From Ciona savignyi (taxonomy: Eukaryota > Chordata > Ascidiacea > Phlebobranchia > Cionidae), in contig CH002001.1 in assembly GCA_000149265.1 (NCBI GenBank), forward strand, positions 254,079 through 318,078: 64,000 bases of DNA. Direction: 5' to 3'. Positions 1 through 12,476 of this stretch are shown here, in pieces (position 1 is the stretch's first letter; every line of letters starts with the position of its first letter). The position numbers and the translations under genes were made by a program. The notes beneath the pieces are model-generated. The model was given only the letters and a program-made list of their open reading frames with translations, was not told where the DNA came from and ran no database searches.

Positions 1-175
1 GTAACAGGAGCTATTGCAGTGTGTTGTATCTAATACAGACGTTCCTTCAAGTTGGTAAACCCATCATTTTACTAGTTTCAGACAATGTCCGTTAAGTGCC
101 CTGCACCACGACATAACCGACTACCCAGTAACCCTTTGTCTAAAACGCACTAACCCACTGAGGTAATCCGTCAAA
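1..175 (-). mobile_element. SINE-A, cut by window edge
   Basis: tRNA-headed SINE family, numerous in this window. On its own + strand: head with A-box-like TTAGTCTGGTGG and B-box-like GGTTCGAAACTGG, then TGTGTCCTTGGGCAAGGCAC, a body with GCAATAGCTCCGGTAACCCG, and a 3' end GATAAACATGAATATCC with TATCC repeats. Here only head and mid-body are present. Confidence 0.75.
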
Positions 176-278
176 AAATTTACATCAAGTTAAAAAAACA
201 GCAGACCAGGCGTACCCCGAGCTGACCGGCTCGCATGAAATTCACAAGATACAACAAGGGTTTTTATGTTTTAAGGTG

Positions 279-560
279 TATAGGATATTCATGTTTATCC
301 TTCTGAATGGGAAAACCAGCGGGTTAAAACACGGGCAATCGTCAGATTACCTCGTGCCCATCGTCGGATTAACTGAGCTATTTTAGTATATTGTGTATAT
401 GATTCACACGTTTCTTCAATTTAGTAGAACCCATTAGTCCGTTGGGTACAGGTAATGTCCGTTAAGCACCTTGCCAAGGACACAACCGACTAGCTTGCGA
501 CCAGAGCTGCAACCCTTCAGCTGAAAGACGACGCACTAAACCACCAGACTAATCTGTCGT
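279..560 (-). mobile_element. SINE-A, nearly full length
   Basis: From TAGGATATTCATG (3' tail) to ACTAATCTGTCG (head), with CAAGGACACAACCGACTAG in between. Confidence 0.8.
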
Positions 561-2680
561 ACAAACTTGATAAAGAACTTTTGCTCGTTAAAAAATTAGG
601 CCGAACTAGCGATTATGTTCATTAAAACAAGCGCAAATATCTTATGAAGTTTTTATTAAGTTTATAAAAATATCTTATCCAATTTAAAAATGAATTAAAT
701 GACACTGGGTATTACTTTAACTTGAAGGTCATTAACATTTTTGACTGCAATGTTACATCAAATTTAGTAAGTTAAATGTGCCTCGAGTGTAAAAAGGTTG
801 CGGAGCACTGCTGAGCTAGCTGGCCGACTGGCATGAAATTTACAAGGAACAACAAAGTTTTTTTTATATTTTGTGAGCGTTATTTATTTTCCACACGAGT
901 AATAATCGAGTGTTAAGTAATCGAAAATGTGAGGGTCTTTTATTTCAAATATAAGTCCAGCCAGTAGCCCGCCGGGTCGTTACTTAAATGGGTTTGTCAC
1001 ACACACTGTCCTTAAGCAAGTCAGTTAGCAAACATGTTAACCATATAGGCATCATTCTATGCAATAATCTTCACGAGTTTAGAGTAAACAAATGCAAAAA
1101 TGTATCACAAAGCTAAAACGAGAAAAAATGACGAAAACGTAAAATATTGATCCACGTTTCTGCCCAAAATAAAATGCCCTTTTCTGTATTAGCACATAGA
1201 AGCATAATTTATTAACAAAAAAATCTGACTTTTAAACTTATCATTCTTTTCAAATCAAGAATTATATTATATTGTATACAAATGACAATTCAAAGCAACC
1301 AAACTATAAAGGTTAAATAAAAAATTGACAACAAAAAAGTAAATTACCATAACAAATATAAGATTAAATGGTATATTTGAACTGAATATTAGTGTCGGAT
1401 AATTTCTCATCGACCAGAGAATCAATGAGTTCTGACTGGCTCAGCGTGAATTTTGTTTTCCAGCCACCGACTTCACCTACCAATACAAATTACAGTTACA
1501 AAATCCGTTGGGTGTTTTATTGTGGCTGGATGTTATGGACATGTTGCAAGACTAAAAAGCGATGTCTCGGCTAAATTATAATGTTACAGCTACGTTTGCG
1601 TGTCGCTTGACACAACAGCGCTTTTTGGTTTTACCCAGGAATACACCGTATTTCTTAGTTTAATATTTTTTATCAACGGTGACAAATTATGTGTTAGTGA
1701 CGGCTCGATCACTTGGCCTGCCAGTCTAAGAATAAAATAATGTTGGCATCTGATACACAGTAAGGCAATTGGGAAAAATAAATAGTTGTGATTCTTAGAT
1801 TCACCTCGGCGGTTTAAAAGGAACTATTGCGGTATGTTACTTATAATGGAAATAGTTCATGTTCAACCCATTAGTCTTTTGTGTTTAAGCAATGTCAGCA
1901 AAATCCACAATTGATCAGCTAGAAGCTTAAAGCACGGTGTTTGATATGATCCCCCTACCTTTCGGCTGACATCCCAATGCACTACCACTCAGTCAACCAA
2001 GCATGTTCTAATGAATAAATATCTCTACTGTTTCATTGCTATACATTTTACACACATTTTTTCACATGCCATACATTTTACACACATTTTTAAGTTACAC
2101 CGTGGGATTGAACATGTAACCTTCCAGCTTGTGGCTACTGTAACAAACCATTATGCTGGGCAGTCCAACAAAAAACTTTTCACTTCACAAAGTGCACCAT
2201 AGTCATATGCCACTCTCTTTTGTTTATTTTTTTAATAAAAAGTATGGCTTTGTTCAATAGGATGGGAATATTTTTACCTTTTCTCATTACTCCAATGTCG
2301 TATTTTAATTGTTCCTGAAGGCCTTCTACTTGGTCAAAAACTATTGCATTTCGTTTAAATAATTTAAAACTTTACGTACTTTCGTAAAAAAAACAATAAC
2401 CCATTGGATTAAGGCAATCTTCGCTAATTGCCTAACCCAGTACTCCGACTAAACAGATGTTTCTATTTTAAAATCGCCTCTTTGCTAATTAAGCTAGCCT
2501 ACGTCACCCAACAACTGTGGTTTCATGTCCGCCCTCCGTGAATTATTACACGTTTCAATTAAAGCGTCCATAGGTTAATTAAAGCCACAAGATAAATGGT
2601 TCGCTTTTTCAATATCAGATGGGATTATCACGTCCAATAAGGATTAAAGCAACGAGTAGGCATCCACTATTAATGTGCAG

Positions 2681-2854
2681 ATGGCAACAACGACAGTTTT
2701 ATTATGGATAATCATGAACCTATTAATTCTCTGTGGCGCTTTTGGTTTATTTGGGAACGGTAGCGCCTATTATTTTGCATGCATTTACAAATTTTTGTTT
2801 CTCATTTCGTTTCTAAGAAACGATTTTCGTTTTTGGGAAAGTTTTCGTTTCTAA
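2681..2854 (+). CDS. Short signal-peptide-like ORF in block A1 (57 aa)
   Basis: ATG GCA ACA ... opens a 57-codon frame starting MATTTVLLWIIMNLLILC, a convincing hydrophobic leader, followed by GLFGNGSAYYFACIYKFLFL and a polar end. The same leader occurs at 12477 (intact) and in damaged form at 22324, 31319 and, inverted, 19702. At the last three places it is followed by other exons, so this one is probably a leader exon cut off from its gene. Not recognised. Confidence 0.3.
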   Translation: MATTTVLLWIIMNLLILCGAFGLFGNGSAYYFACIYKFLFLISFLRNDFRFWESFRF

Positions 2855-3684
2855 CCGTTAATGTGGGTAGAATTGGGGCTCGTTTAGTGCCTACGACTAG
2901 CACTAGATCTGACCCGAAGTTCCCTGGCAATTGAAAGTTGTATCCACAAATCAGAGCTCCGTCACGAAAGGGTGATTTTATTTTTAATTACACGCAAGCA
3001 CAGTAGAATTTTTTCTCTGCCCATTTCGTTAAACGGTAAACCAATCAGCAGTTACCTCGAATGCCGAGAAAAATGCGCACAAATCCATACGCGAAAAGCT
3101 GGGCAAATAAATATAGTAGACCGCTACCCATATAAGGAAAATCGGAAGCAAAACTCGCATAAAAATCTGTTTTAACAATCTGCATTATAAAGAATGCGTC
3201 GCGCGCACAATAAAATACCAGCGGCGGACAAAGCAGAAAAAAGCCCAAAAGATTTGGCTGTGTTGTTCGATCGGCTTAAACGAGGGGTAAGTTTGGCTTA
3301 CCGAAAGGCAGAATAGGTGGTTCAGGAAAATCTTCGTAAACAACGGGCAATGTTGGATAAGGAAATCGCGTTGGATAGAGTGGACAAGTACAACGCCACA
3401 CCACAAAAGGAAAGCCACAATATAAATCTTGTGACACAGAGGTATTCACCGATACGTGCAATACCAATGTACAATAGCAGCCACGACGAGAGTATAGGAT
3501 GGCAACTGCTAAACCCCAATGTGGCAGATGGAAATACTCACGTCGCCTTTGGAGCAGAACAAGACGACCAACTTATTACCCCAGTGAGGAAAGAGCACTG
3601 AGCTCCGTTACCTCCCACGACAACGTTTAAACTGACAAACGCCGCGAAAGCCCCACACCAGTGAGTCAAAATTTGGTCGGGGGG

Positions 3685-3888
3685 TGTAAAGCGCACAGCG
3701 GCTCGTTTGTTGCATTATGTTTTATACACTTTTGTAAACGTTTTTGTACACTTTTATACACCAATTTATACTTTGTTATTTGTTCAATTTATTCATATGC
3801 ACGTTCAGCTCGTTCTATGCACATTTCTGTTCTGGACATTTACGCTTTATCATCTCTCGGGGTAATTAAGTAATGAACGCCAGGTGCA
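3685..3888 (+). mobile_element. Probable solo-like LTR end of an old LTR retrotransposon (block A1)
   Basis: A segment of about 200 bp starting TGTAAAGCG directly after a G-rich tract (GGTCGGGGGG) resembling a polypurine tract, and ending near GGTGCA. The preceding 600 bp look like a decayed 3' coding end. Family probably Ty3/gypsy-like, by layout only. It is a broken fossil shared with block A2, so older than that duplication. Confidence 0.35.
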
Positions 3889-4417
3889 GTGTAATTTTCG
3901 TGGTGCTGATGTCTGCAAATTAGCTGACCAAAAAATCAGTTCTCTCTTGGCTTTGTAACGATTAAGACGGTTTTTATTACGGATCTTTAATGTCAGTTTT
4001 ATGTAGGTAAATAATCGTGATTATATTAAAGCAATAGCGTATCAAGCCCTAGTAATTGGCCGACGGTAGGCCGTTAAGACAGCGTCCTGAGAAACCTTAG
4101 AAATCCTGTAACAATTGTGACCGTCGGGATAAACAAACTCCTGGAAACAAAATCTTCGTCGTTTATTCCAACCCAGTTCCATTTTTCTTGACCAGCATGC
4201 CAACCTGCCTTAATAATCATTTCAATTCGCAGATGCAATCTACCGTTTATAGTTGCTAATCACACAAGTAACTTCTGCTCCAAGATAAAACCAACGCCAA
4301 CATACGCCTCTGTAAATATATTAGTTTACGCGTGGTATTTTAACCGCCATACGAGCCTGTATAAAAATAAAAAAAAATTTCACACGAAACCCACGGAAAA
4401 AGTTTTTTAAATTTCAA

Positions 4418-6375
4418 ATGAGATTTCTCTGCTACACAGTTATGCGTTTGTTTGCGTTGTATACTGGGAAATAAATTAATTTAGCGATTATTGCTTTCTT
4501 AATTCAAATTGAGTCGATGAATTAAACACAAGGGGATTAAAGTTTCTAGTTTTGGAAGATTATCACTCAACTTATCACACCTTTATTCACGGGTTTCATT
4601 GTTTGTGTTGGTTCTATTGTACTAGCTTGCAGCAGGACAGTGCGAAAAAGTACAGCGGACTGGAATAAAAAAGAAAAATGTCCTTCGAAATGTAATTTGT
4701 TTCAAAAATCATACAAGACAAGCAGCATCACGGGAGCGATGAGAGGTGATTAATATTTGTTATTTCTTGGAGTATTATCTGGAAAATATGTCATAATTGC
4801 TGATTGAAGACCATATGCGCGTCGTAGATTACCTCTTCTAACACGTCATAGGATTGTGTAATGGTTTAATCATTTAAACAAAAATAGAGCTAGCAAATAT
4901 GTTAATTATTTAAATGCGTTACCAGGTGAAATAGAGCTTGCAATATGTGCGTCACGAAACCAAGCGACAATAACATGGATGGGGGTGAGAAATGTGACAG
5001 GAGATCTCGGGTTAAAGGTGGGGATGAGTTAATTAAAATAAATAGAAAGAATGAAAATAATATATTGGTGACATGGTATATTTTGGAAAATTATATTTTT
5101 AAAGAATGAAAATATTATATTGGTCGCCTGGTATGTTAACCATTTGTCTACAAAATAATTCTCAGTCGATTATAAAAGAACACTATGATATCAGCTAAAG
5201 GTTATTTAACGAAAATAATTAACTTTCCATTCCCAGGTGCACTTGACACCCGGTAAAGTGGGAAGCCACGAAAGTGATAAGATACACGTGACTTCACGTT
5301 ATGTTGAGACTCACGAAGTAATAACTATGTAAGTAAATGTGATTATTGTCACGCCTGTACGAAAACTGCCTATTTTTATCGCAATCAAGTTTCGCCCCCA
5401 CGTTGGGCTCGTCACTGAGACAGTTGTAGTATAAAACCCGTACCTGTACATGTATCGGTTTCGAGTTTATTTTTTACCGATGATGTTGCTTAGACCGATT
5501 TCTTGTATGTAAGTATGTATATATGTATCGTTCACGTTAACCAGTCGGCCACACGACCTTAAAAATCCATTGCATATTGTACTCATGATAACGACGATCT
5601 GTCGAATATACCAACATACAGTATGCTGTAATATCTTGGATAATTCTAGAGATTCAAATTAAGTGGTTATTTATCGCGACTGTTAGCACGAGACGTGCAT
5701 TGTAATCATTTATTTCTTCCACGCAGTCGCATAGGCAAGCGACCGCAAGTAAAACAAAGAATCGTGGTATCGGTTTGGGGGAACAACCACCAAGTTGGTT
5801 CGACCAGCTTCAGCTGCCAGGAACTTAAAGCCGCAAGGGTAGGAGGATACGTATTGATATAACCGAAGGGTAAAATTATTTTAAAAACATAATAATGTTT
5901 TGCGTGTACTAAACGCTGTAGTTTTTTTCTTTTTTGAAACCTTCTATTTATATTACGAAATGATTTATGCATTATGATGTAAGATGACATTTTATACAGG
6001 TAATATGCGGGTGGTATAAGCTACTTAACCATCAGCTCGGAAGAAAGAAGAACATGAGATCGGGACCAGGTGAGCGAGACATGGGAATAATAACGATGCA
6101 ATCGTCTAATTTCCGACAATTAGCGACAAGATCGTGGCGCTCTCATTGCAATGATAGCCATTCGTCCATAAATAACTTACAACACACAACAACTAGATTC
6201 TAAACCGCATCACAAATTCTTAATCCCAGAAACAAATCGATACCACAACGCAAAACTCTGCAGGATGCCAAACTGGGTATCGGATCAAACTCACCACAAT
6301 TCGATGAAACAACTAGACAATTTATACAAAACTCCGATCAAAAAGGTCAGAATCACCAGCAATATATATAGTTAA
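4418..6375 (+). CDS. Unrecognised secreted six-cysteine protein, cassette 1 (intact)
   Basis: Seven exons: 4418-4458, 4636-4745, 4926-4984, 5237-5328, 5727-5838, 6000-6069, 6230-6375; 630 nt, 209 aa, all junctions AG/GT and in phase. Exon 1 is a short hydrophobic leader (MRFLCYTVMRLFAL), so secretion is likely. The mature part has six cysteines: KCPSKC, LAICASRN, SFSCQEL, VICGWYK and AKLCRMP. The segment GEIELAICASRNQATITWMG has the C-to-W spacing of an Ig B-C strand pair, but the usual F-strand D-x-Y-x-C is missing, so an Ig fold is only a guess; a disulfide-bonded ligand is another. The same exon series occurs in cassettes 2 and 3 with mostly synonymous or conservative changes. It lies about 280 bp upstream of the TATA box of the RGS gene, same strand. 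No function is assigned. Confidence 0.6.
5345..5572 (-). mobile_element. SINE-B (Ser/Leu-tRNA-like head), cassette 1 intron 4
   Basis: On its + strand: head GTCGTGTGGCCGACTGGTTA (type II tRNA-like A box), a spacer with ACCGATACATATACC, and a B-box-like GGGTTCGAAACTTG region (here GGGGGCGAAACTTG). The same insertion is present in cassettes 2 (14780-14993) and 3 (24903-25130). Confidence 0.65.
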
Positions 6376-6658
6376 GTCAATTGGCATACCTTTGAGTTAC
6401 GCTTCTTGCATTATCATCGTTGGAAAGCTCGTGTTTGGTTAAAACACCACACACCCTCACGCAAGATAATATAGTCGATTTTTGTGGTTGTTACCGTGTG
6501 TAAATAGTTCATAGAGAACTCGATGTAATTAACTTGTTAACATATTGAAACAGCTGCGACGGGTAGAACAGGGTATTGCAGCTTGGTTTTGAACAGGTGT
6601 CTTAAATTATCGATTTCAATGTTCTATTTCACGTTTAAACCTGACATCTGTGCTTTGT

Positions 6659-6666
6659 TATATAAA
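6659..6666 (+). promoter_or_regulatory. TATA box of RGS gene, cassette 1
   Basis: TATATAAA in the context TTTGTTATATAAAGCCATG, conserved in all three cassettes (6659, 16256, 26407). It lies 34 bp upstream of the candidate ATG at 6693. The intervening CTGATTGTGTAG could alternatively be a spliced-leader acceptor, common in tunicates. Confidence 0.5.
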
Positions 6667-6692
6667 GCCATGTGTGTCTGATTGTGTAGGAG

Positions 6693-9591
6693 ATGTCATT
6701 TTGTACTGGTTGGGATAGGACGACAAAGGTTAGGATTTCAGATAATTGTCTTTCGTGTTACCGTTTGCTCGGTAAATACTGTGGTGCAAAAACACAAAGG
6801 ATTGTTGACATGCGGACTACCTTATGTAAGCAGATTGTAATTAAAGTAGGCCAAGTGGAAAACTATGATCAATATAAGATACGTCACGAATGTAGCGAAT
6901 TGTCAGTTGCTATCTTGCCTGCCAGGATTGTTCAAGGTCGCTTTGAGTTGGCTCCATTGAGAGAAAAGTTTTTTAATAAGATAAGGAAAACCTTACTAAG
7001 GCTGTTTTTAAAATAAACTAGAAAGTATTGAGATGCAAGTTTTTAAAAAAAAAACAAATGGTATATCCTAATTAAAATACAATTAACAAAGAATCGGCAA
7101 AATTAATCAATTGGGTGATTGTTGGGTCTGGTCTCCAAGCATTGAAAATAAAATATTCCTCTATAAGTTCTACGATTAGAATTGGTACTTTCGCTTTAAT
7201 TCAATTACAAAATCTTTCTTTTAGCTATCTAATTATTGAAAATTAAATTACAGACTGAAATAAATCCAAACAATCAACTAAAACGCGATAGGAATCAAGA
7301 CAGTCGATTAGAACAAAATATGTTGAAAAATAACTTTGATTTTCTGACATCACCGTCGAAAGAAATCCTTCCGTCACCTGTTATAGTCCGACCAAGTATC
7401 AGACTTGCAGTTGAGCGACGAGCAAAGGAGGTTGTAAGAAGTTCGAACATTTCTGCTTCTGGTGCCGGATCGAGCACTGCAACGCACACTGCGATAACAC
7501 CGACAGGTCGCAAGCACTTACGATCCAAGAACTACACCCCGGAAGATATCATGACATCTCGACTGAGTTATTCGATTCTGGAACAAGTTTGTTCAACTCC
7601 AGATTTCAAAGGACAATCGTCATCAAGAACCGTCGACGTCAAACATGACGTCAATAGTTCGACATCGTCAGAAGGTTACCACAGTAACAGCGATCCCGAT
7701 ACACCAATGGCGACGAATAAATTCCACCTGGGAAGTGACGTAGATAAAAGTGACGTTAAAATGTCCGAGAATCAAATGAAACGACCGCTAAGCAGACGCT
7801 TGTCATTGGACAGTTTGATGCAGTTTAAAGAAAAAGTTGGACTTCGAGTCGCCGATTCAATCAAAGGTTGAACGTAATACGTGGAACGATAATGAAAGAA
7901 ACTCAAAATCGAACGCTTTGTAAGTATCCCAGTCACTTGTTGATTTATTAAGATGAATATGTGCCTTGCCGACTCGTAGTAAAGCATTTTAAGAGTTAAA
8001 ACACACACAAAAACATTAAAATAAAAAAGTTTAAATTGTTTGTAGGTCAAATTTGATGACGTGGTTTCAACAACGAAAAATCCCCGAATCAGAGAAGAAT
8101 GCGAAATCATTAAAACAAGAAAACTTCCACCGGCGAACTTCGATTCAAGGAAAAGCGATTAATAAATCTCGTTTCCGCAGAAGTTTAAGCATGAGAAAGC
8201 ACAAGAAGTAAGTAGTTTCTTTACATTGATCATGTTGGTGAGAACCTGGTGATCCCGTGTTCGATTTCTACCCCGCTTGAGTATTTTTCAGTTATACGTT
8301 TCCAATAATTTTTTTTTTATTTTAAACCAATCGAAATAAAATTTTAAACTAAATGTATATTTACACAACCGTTAACTTAAAGTGGTCTTTAATTTACAGA
8401 AATATTCGGAGTGAAAGTAATGTAAAACCGACAACATTAGAAGATGTTCTGTCAAATAAAGGTGGGTGGTACGACTTGTGAGGTTATTGGATTTATCTAT
8501 TGGTCGTATTTACAATTTAACAATTTCAACAGCTGCATGTATTTAATTGCAGCAATACACATATTTTGAAAGATGTAACTTTTATCACGGGTTGTTTTTA
8601 GCGGTATTTCGAATCCATTATGGGCTCGTCAGTAAGGCCGTTTTTAAAATAAAATTGTAAATCGGGCTCTTTAACTATTAGTCCACAGAACTGTTATTCT
8701 GTAATAAAAAAATGGCGAATCTGATATCCATCTGCTCGTTAACATACGCAATATAACGGTGTCTTTGTATTCCAGCCAGCACCACTTCATTCAGAGAGTT
8801 CCTGGTCAGTGAATTCAGTTCAGAAAACCTCGATTTCTGGCTTGAATGTGAAGAATATAAATCTCTAAAATCTTACAAACTGAAAAAGGTGGCAAACCAA
8901 ATATACGTCGAGTACCTCGCTCCTGGTGCAGATAAGCAGGTTTGTCTTTTTAATTAAACAAATCCATTTTACTTTAGGTCTGACAGATTAGTGTGGTGGA
9001 TGGTAGAATTAAATTATATATACATAAAGTCCTTATTTTGATTATCTAATATATCTTTTTTAAAGTTTTACATTATTTATAAATTAAGACTTTTAAAGAA
9101 TATTATGATTGCTTCAAATTTTCATAGAATAAAGTTTACGAGTTGTTTTTTTATTCGGGCCAAGTTTTGAACTAATGATGCTCGTCACTTAGAATTTTAT
9201 TTTTGAAAACGTTCCGGTCACTTTAATCTATTGACCACATGACCGTACAGTTTAGGCGTCTATTTTTACTCGGATAAGTTTTGAACCCATGATTGACCTG
9301 TCCCTAATTTTTTTTATATAGTTCGTACATGTATCACTCGTGTTAACCGTTCGGCTCATGATTTCACTTTTAGGCATGTTTATCTATTCATATCTTGCAT
9401 ATATACTATATCTATGTATTATCTAACGAGTCCCTCTCCAGGTGAACTTGGATTCGCGGACAAAAGAACTTACCTGGTCCAAGATCGCAACCCCAAGTTA
9501 TGCGACTTTCGATGTAGCTCAAACCCACATATTTAACCTCATGCAGACCGATTCCTTTACTAGGTATAAGAGGTTTTGCAAGCTTTCCTAA
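6693..9591 (+). pseudogene. RGS-domain protein (R4-like), cassette 1, frameshifted in exon 2
   Basis: Candidate exon 1 6693-6728 (MSFCTGWDRTTK), then 7254-7919, 8046-8207, 8400-8461, 8776-8939, 9442-9591. Exon 2 encodes a Ser/Thr-rich N-terminal region; exon 3 a basic segment (SRFRRSLSMRKHKK); exons 4-6 the RGS domain, with TSFREFLVSEFSSENLDFWL, VNLDSRTKELTW and FDVAQTHIFNLMQTDSFTRY. RGS proteins speed GTP hydrolysis by G-alpha(i/q); the VNLDS and IFNLM motifs are typical of the R4 subfamily (RGS4/5/8/16). Exon 2 has one extra G near 7839 compared with cassettes 2 and 3, so the frame is lost before exon 3 unless this is an assembly error. Exons 3-6 are otherwise intact. Confidence 0.75.
9137..9365 (-). 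mobile_element. SINE-B relative, last RGS intron, cassette 1
   Basis: Diverged copy (two B-box-like pieces, then GTTAACCGTTCGGCTCATGA at the head); counterpart at 18722-18895, mostly deleted in cassette 3. Confidence 0.5.
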
Positions 9592-9799
9592 AATACTGAT
9601 TTGTTGTTTTTGTATATGTTCCATTTTTTACTAATAAATTTAATGATTATAATTCTTCGTGATTAATTGTTCTGTTTATAATGGCAATTCCTGATGTAAT
9701 ATGGTGAGACTCAGTGGATTAAAATTGTTTCCGACACTAGAGCAATCGACTAAAAGCTGTTGCTTTATACGGGCACGAGGATCCTGAAACTTTAAATAA

Positions 9800-10047
9800 G
9801 GATAGGATATTCGTGTTTATTCCCGTGAATGGGAAAACCAATGTGGTTAACACAGGGGCAATCGTCTCGTTTCAGGAGCTATTGCAGTGTGTTGTATCTA
9901 ATACAGACGTTCCTTCAAGCTGGTAAACCTATCATTTTACTGATTTTAGACAATGTCTGTTAAGTGCCTTGCGCCAGGACATAACCGACTACCCAGTAAC
10001 CCTTCGCTAAAATCCGACGCACTAGCCCACTGAGGTAATCGATCAAA
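9800..10047 (-). mobile_element. SINE-A
   Basis: GATAGGATATTCGTGTTTAT at the tail side; shortened in the middle (a block between GCAATCGTC and GGAGCTATTG is missing), as in the copy at 29152. Confidence 0.75.
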
Positions 10048-10149
10048 CAGAACTAACATCAAGATAAGAGAGCAGACCGGGCGTGCCCCGAGCTGGCCGG
10101 CTAGCACGAAATTCACAAGGAACAACAAGAATTTTCATATTTTTTGATG

Positions 10150-10438
10150 AATAGGATATTCACGTTTATCCCCGTAAATGGGAGTAATCATGTAGTTAAC
10201 ACGCGGGCAATCGTCAGATTAACTCGCGCCCACCGTCGGGTTACCGGAGCTATTTCAGTATGTTGTGTATGATTCACACGTTTCTTCAATTTCGTAAAAC
10301 ACATTAATCCGCTGGATTCAGGCAATGTTCGTTAAGCACCTTGCCCAAGGACACAACCGACTATAGCTTGCGACCAGTTTCGGAACTTTAACCCTTCGAC
10401 TGTAAGTCAACGCACTAAATCAACAGACTAATCTGTCG
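10150..10438 (-). mobile_element. SINE-A, nearly full length
   Basis: Tail ATAGGATATTCACG, head GACTAATCTGTCG; equivalent to the copy at 279-560, so duplicated with the unit. Confidence 0.8.
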
Positions 10439-10904
10439 TACAAACTTGATAAAGAACTTCGAGTTGCTCGTTCGAAGATTAGGCCGAACCAGCGATTGTG
10501 TTCATTAAAACAAGCGCAAATATTTTACGAACTTTTTATTAAGTTTATAAAAATATCTTATCAAATTTAGTAAGTTTATGTAAAAAAGAATTAAATGATA
10601 TGTGCTATTACTTTAATTTTAAGGTTATTAACATTTTTGACGGCAACGTGACATCAAATTTAGTAAGTTTATAAATGTGACACGAGTGTAAAAAGGTTGC
10701 GGAGCACTGCTGAGCTAGCTGGCCGACTGGCATGAAATTTACAAGGAACAACTAAAGTTTTTTTTTTATTTTGTGTTCGTTATTTATTTTCCACACCAGT
10801 AATAATCGAGTGTTAAGTAATCGAAAATGTGAGAATCAATGATTTCTGACTGGCTCACTGTGAATTTTGTTTTCCAGCCACCGACTTCACCTACCAATAC
10901 AAAT

Positions 10905-11227
10905 CAGTCTGGCGGTCCGGCCGGTTAGTCTGGTGGTTAAAGGCGTCGCCTTTCAATCGAAAGAAAAAGGCGTCGCCTTTTCAATCGAAAAAAAACTGGT
11001 CGCTAGCTAGTCGGTTGTGTTCTTGGGCAAGGCACTTTACAAACATTGCATAAACCCAGCAGATTAATGGGTACTACCAAATTGAAGGAACGTGTCTATC
11101 ATATTATACAACACACTGCAATAGCTCCGGTAACCCGACGGTGGGCGCGAGGTGACCTGACGATTGCCCGTGTGTTAACCACTCCGGTTTTTCCACTCAC
11201 GGGGATAAACATGAATATCCTATCCTA
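10905..11227 (+). mobile_element. SINE-A inserted in block A2, with duplicated head segment
   Basis: Interrupts the block A text ...CCAATACAAAT that continues uninterrupted at 1490 and 30120. The flanks share AAAT(T) as a short target duplication. The AGGCGTCGCCTTT piece of the head occurs twice. Confidence 0.85.
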
Positions 11228-12476
11228 AATTAACAGTTAACAAATTCGGTTAGTCGGGTGTTTTATTCTGGCCCACTGGGTGTTATCGACATGTTTCAAG
11301 ATTAAATAGCGATGTTACAGCTAAATTATGATGTCACAGCTACATTTGTGTGTCGTTTGACGCAAGAGTGCTTTTTGGTTTAAACTAGGAATGTACCGTA
11401 TTTCTTAGTTTAATGTTTTTTAACAACGGTGACAAATTATGTGTTAGTGACGGCTCGATCACGTGGTCCGCCATTCTAACATGAAATAATTTTGGCCTCT
11501 GAAAGAATTGTGATCATTAAATTGGAAACGGCGGTTTTAACGGAGCTGTTGCAGTATGCTACTTACAATGGAAAAAACCCATTAGTCTATTGTGTTTAAG
11601 CAATGTCCGCAAAGTTCCTTGCCACAGTTCACAATTGATACGCTAGAAGCTTAAAGCACGGTGTTGGGTATGATCCCACAACCTTTCGGCTGACATCCCA
11701 ATGCACTACCACTCAGCCAACCAAGCACGTTTTAATGAACAAATATCTTTACTGTTACATTGCTTCATACACATTTTAGCCGAGCTTAGTTTCGAACCCA
11801 TAATGACAGGACCGTTTTTGTATAAGAGTCGGTACATATATCGGTCGCCCTCACCATTCGGTCACACGACCACACATTTTACACACATTTTTTAGGTTCC
11901 ACCGTTGGATTGAACATGTAACCTTCCAGCTTGTGGCTACTGTAACAAACAATAATGCTGGGCGGTCCAAGAATAATCCTTTCACTTCACATAGTACACT
12001 ATTATATACCATGCTCTTTTGTTTAATTGTTTCATAAAAAAGTATGGCTTTGTACAATAGGGTGGGAATATGTTTACCTTTTCTCATTACTCCAATGTCG
12101 TGTTTTAATTGTTCCTGAAGGCCTTCCGCTTTGGTCAAAAACTATTGCATTTCGTTGTAAATAATATGAAACTTTTTGTAATTTCGAAAAAAAAACAATA
12201 ACCCATTGGGTTAAGGCAATCTCCGTTAATTGCTTAACCCAGTACTGAACAGATGTTTCTATTCTAAAATCGCCTCCTTGCTAATTAAGCTAACCTACGT
12301 CACCCATCAACTGTGGTTTCATGCCCGCCTTCCGAGATTTATTACACGTTTCAATTAAAGCGTCCATAGGTTAATTAAAGCCACAAGATGAATGTTTTGC
12401 TTTTTTAGTATTAGATGGGATTATTACGACCAATAAGGATTAAAGCAACGAGTTGGCATCCACGGTAAATGTGCAC

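Larger units (their letters stand above)
780..3900 (+). repeat. Block A, copy 1 of a dispersed segmental duplication
   Basis: Near-identical to 10680-13715 (which lacks an internal part of about 500 bp and carries a SINE insertion at 10905) and, up to about 3050, to 29400-31710. Contains an old SINE-A relative (about 1805-2005), the leader ORF, and at its right end a probable LTR-element remnant. No other gene seen in 575-2680. Confidence 0.8.
4140..9665 (+). repeat. Gene cassette 1 (secreted protein + RGS)
   Basis: First of three tandem copies of the two-gene unit; the others are 13705-19215 and 23490-29050. Exons are nearly identical and introns are alignable over their whole length, including a SINE-B in intron 4 of the first gene present in all three. 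Confidence 0.9.

Noticed and set aside
3317-3601. 94-codon ORF in block A (and 75-codon counterpart at 13091)
   Set aside because: Lies in the decayed 3' region next to the LTR-like end; lengths differ between copies and no family is recognised. Treated as part of a fossil element.
6693-7016. 107-codon ORF at the start of the RGS gene (and 112-codon counterpart at 16290)
   Set aside because: Cassette 3 does not keep it open and it leads nowhere in frame. More likely a short first exon plus intron; only the first 36 nt are proposed as coding.
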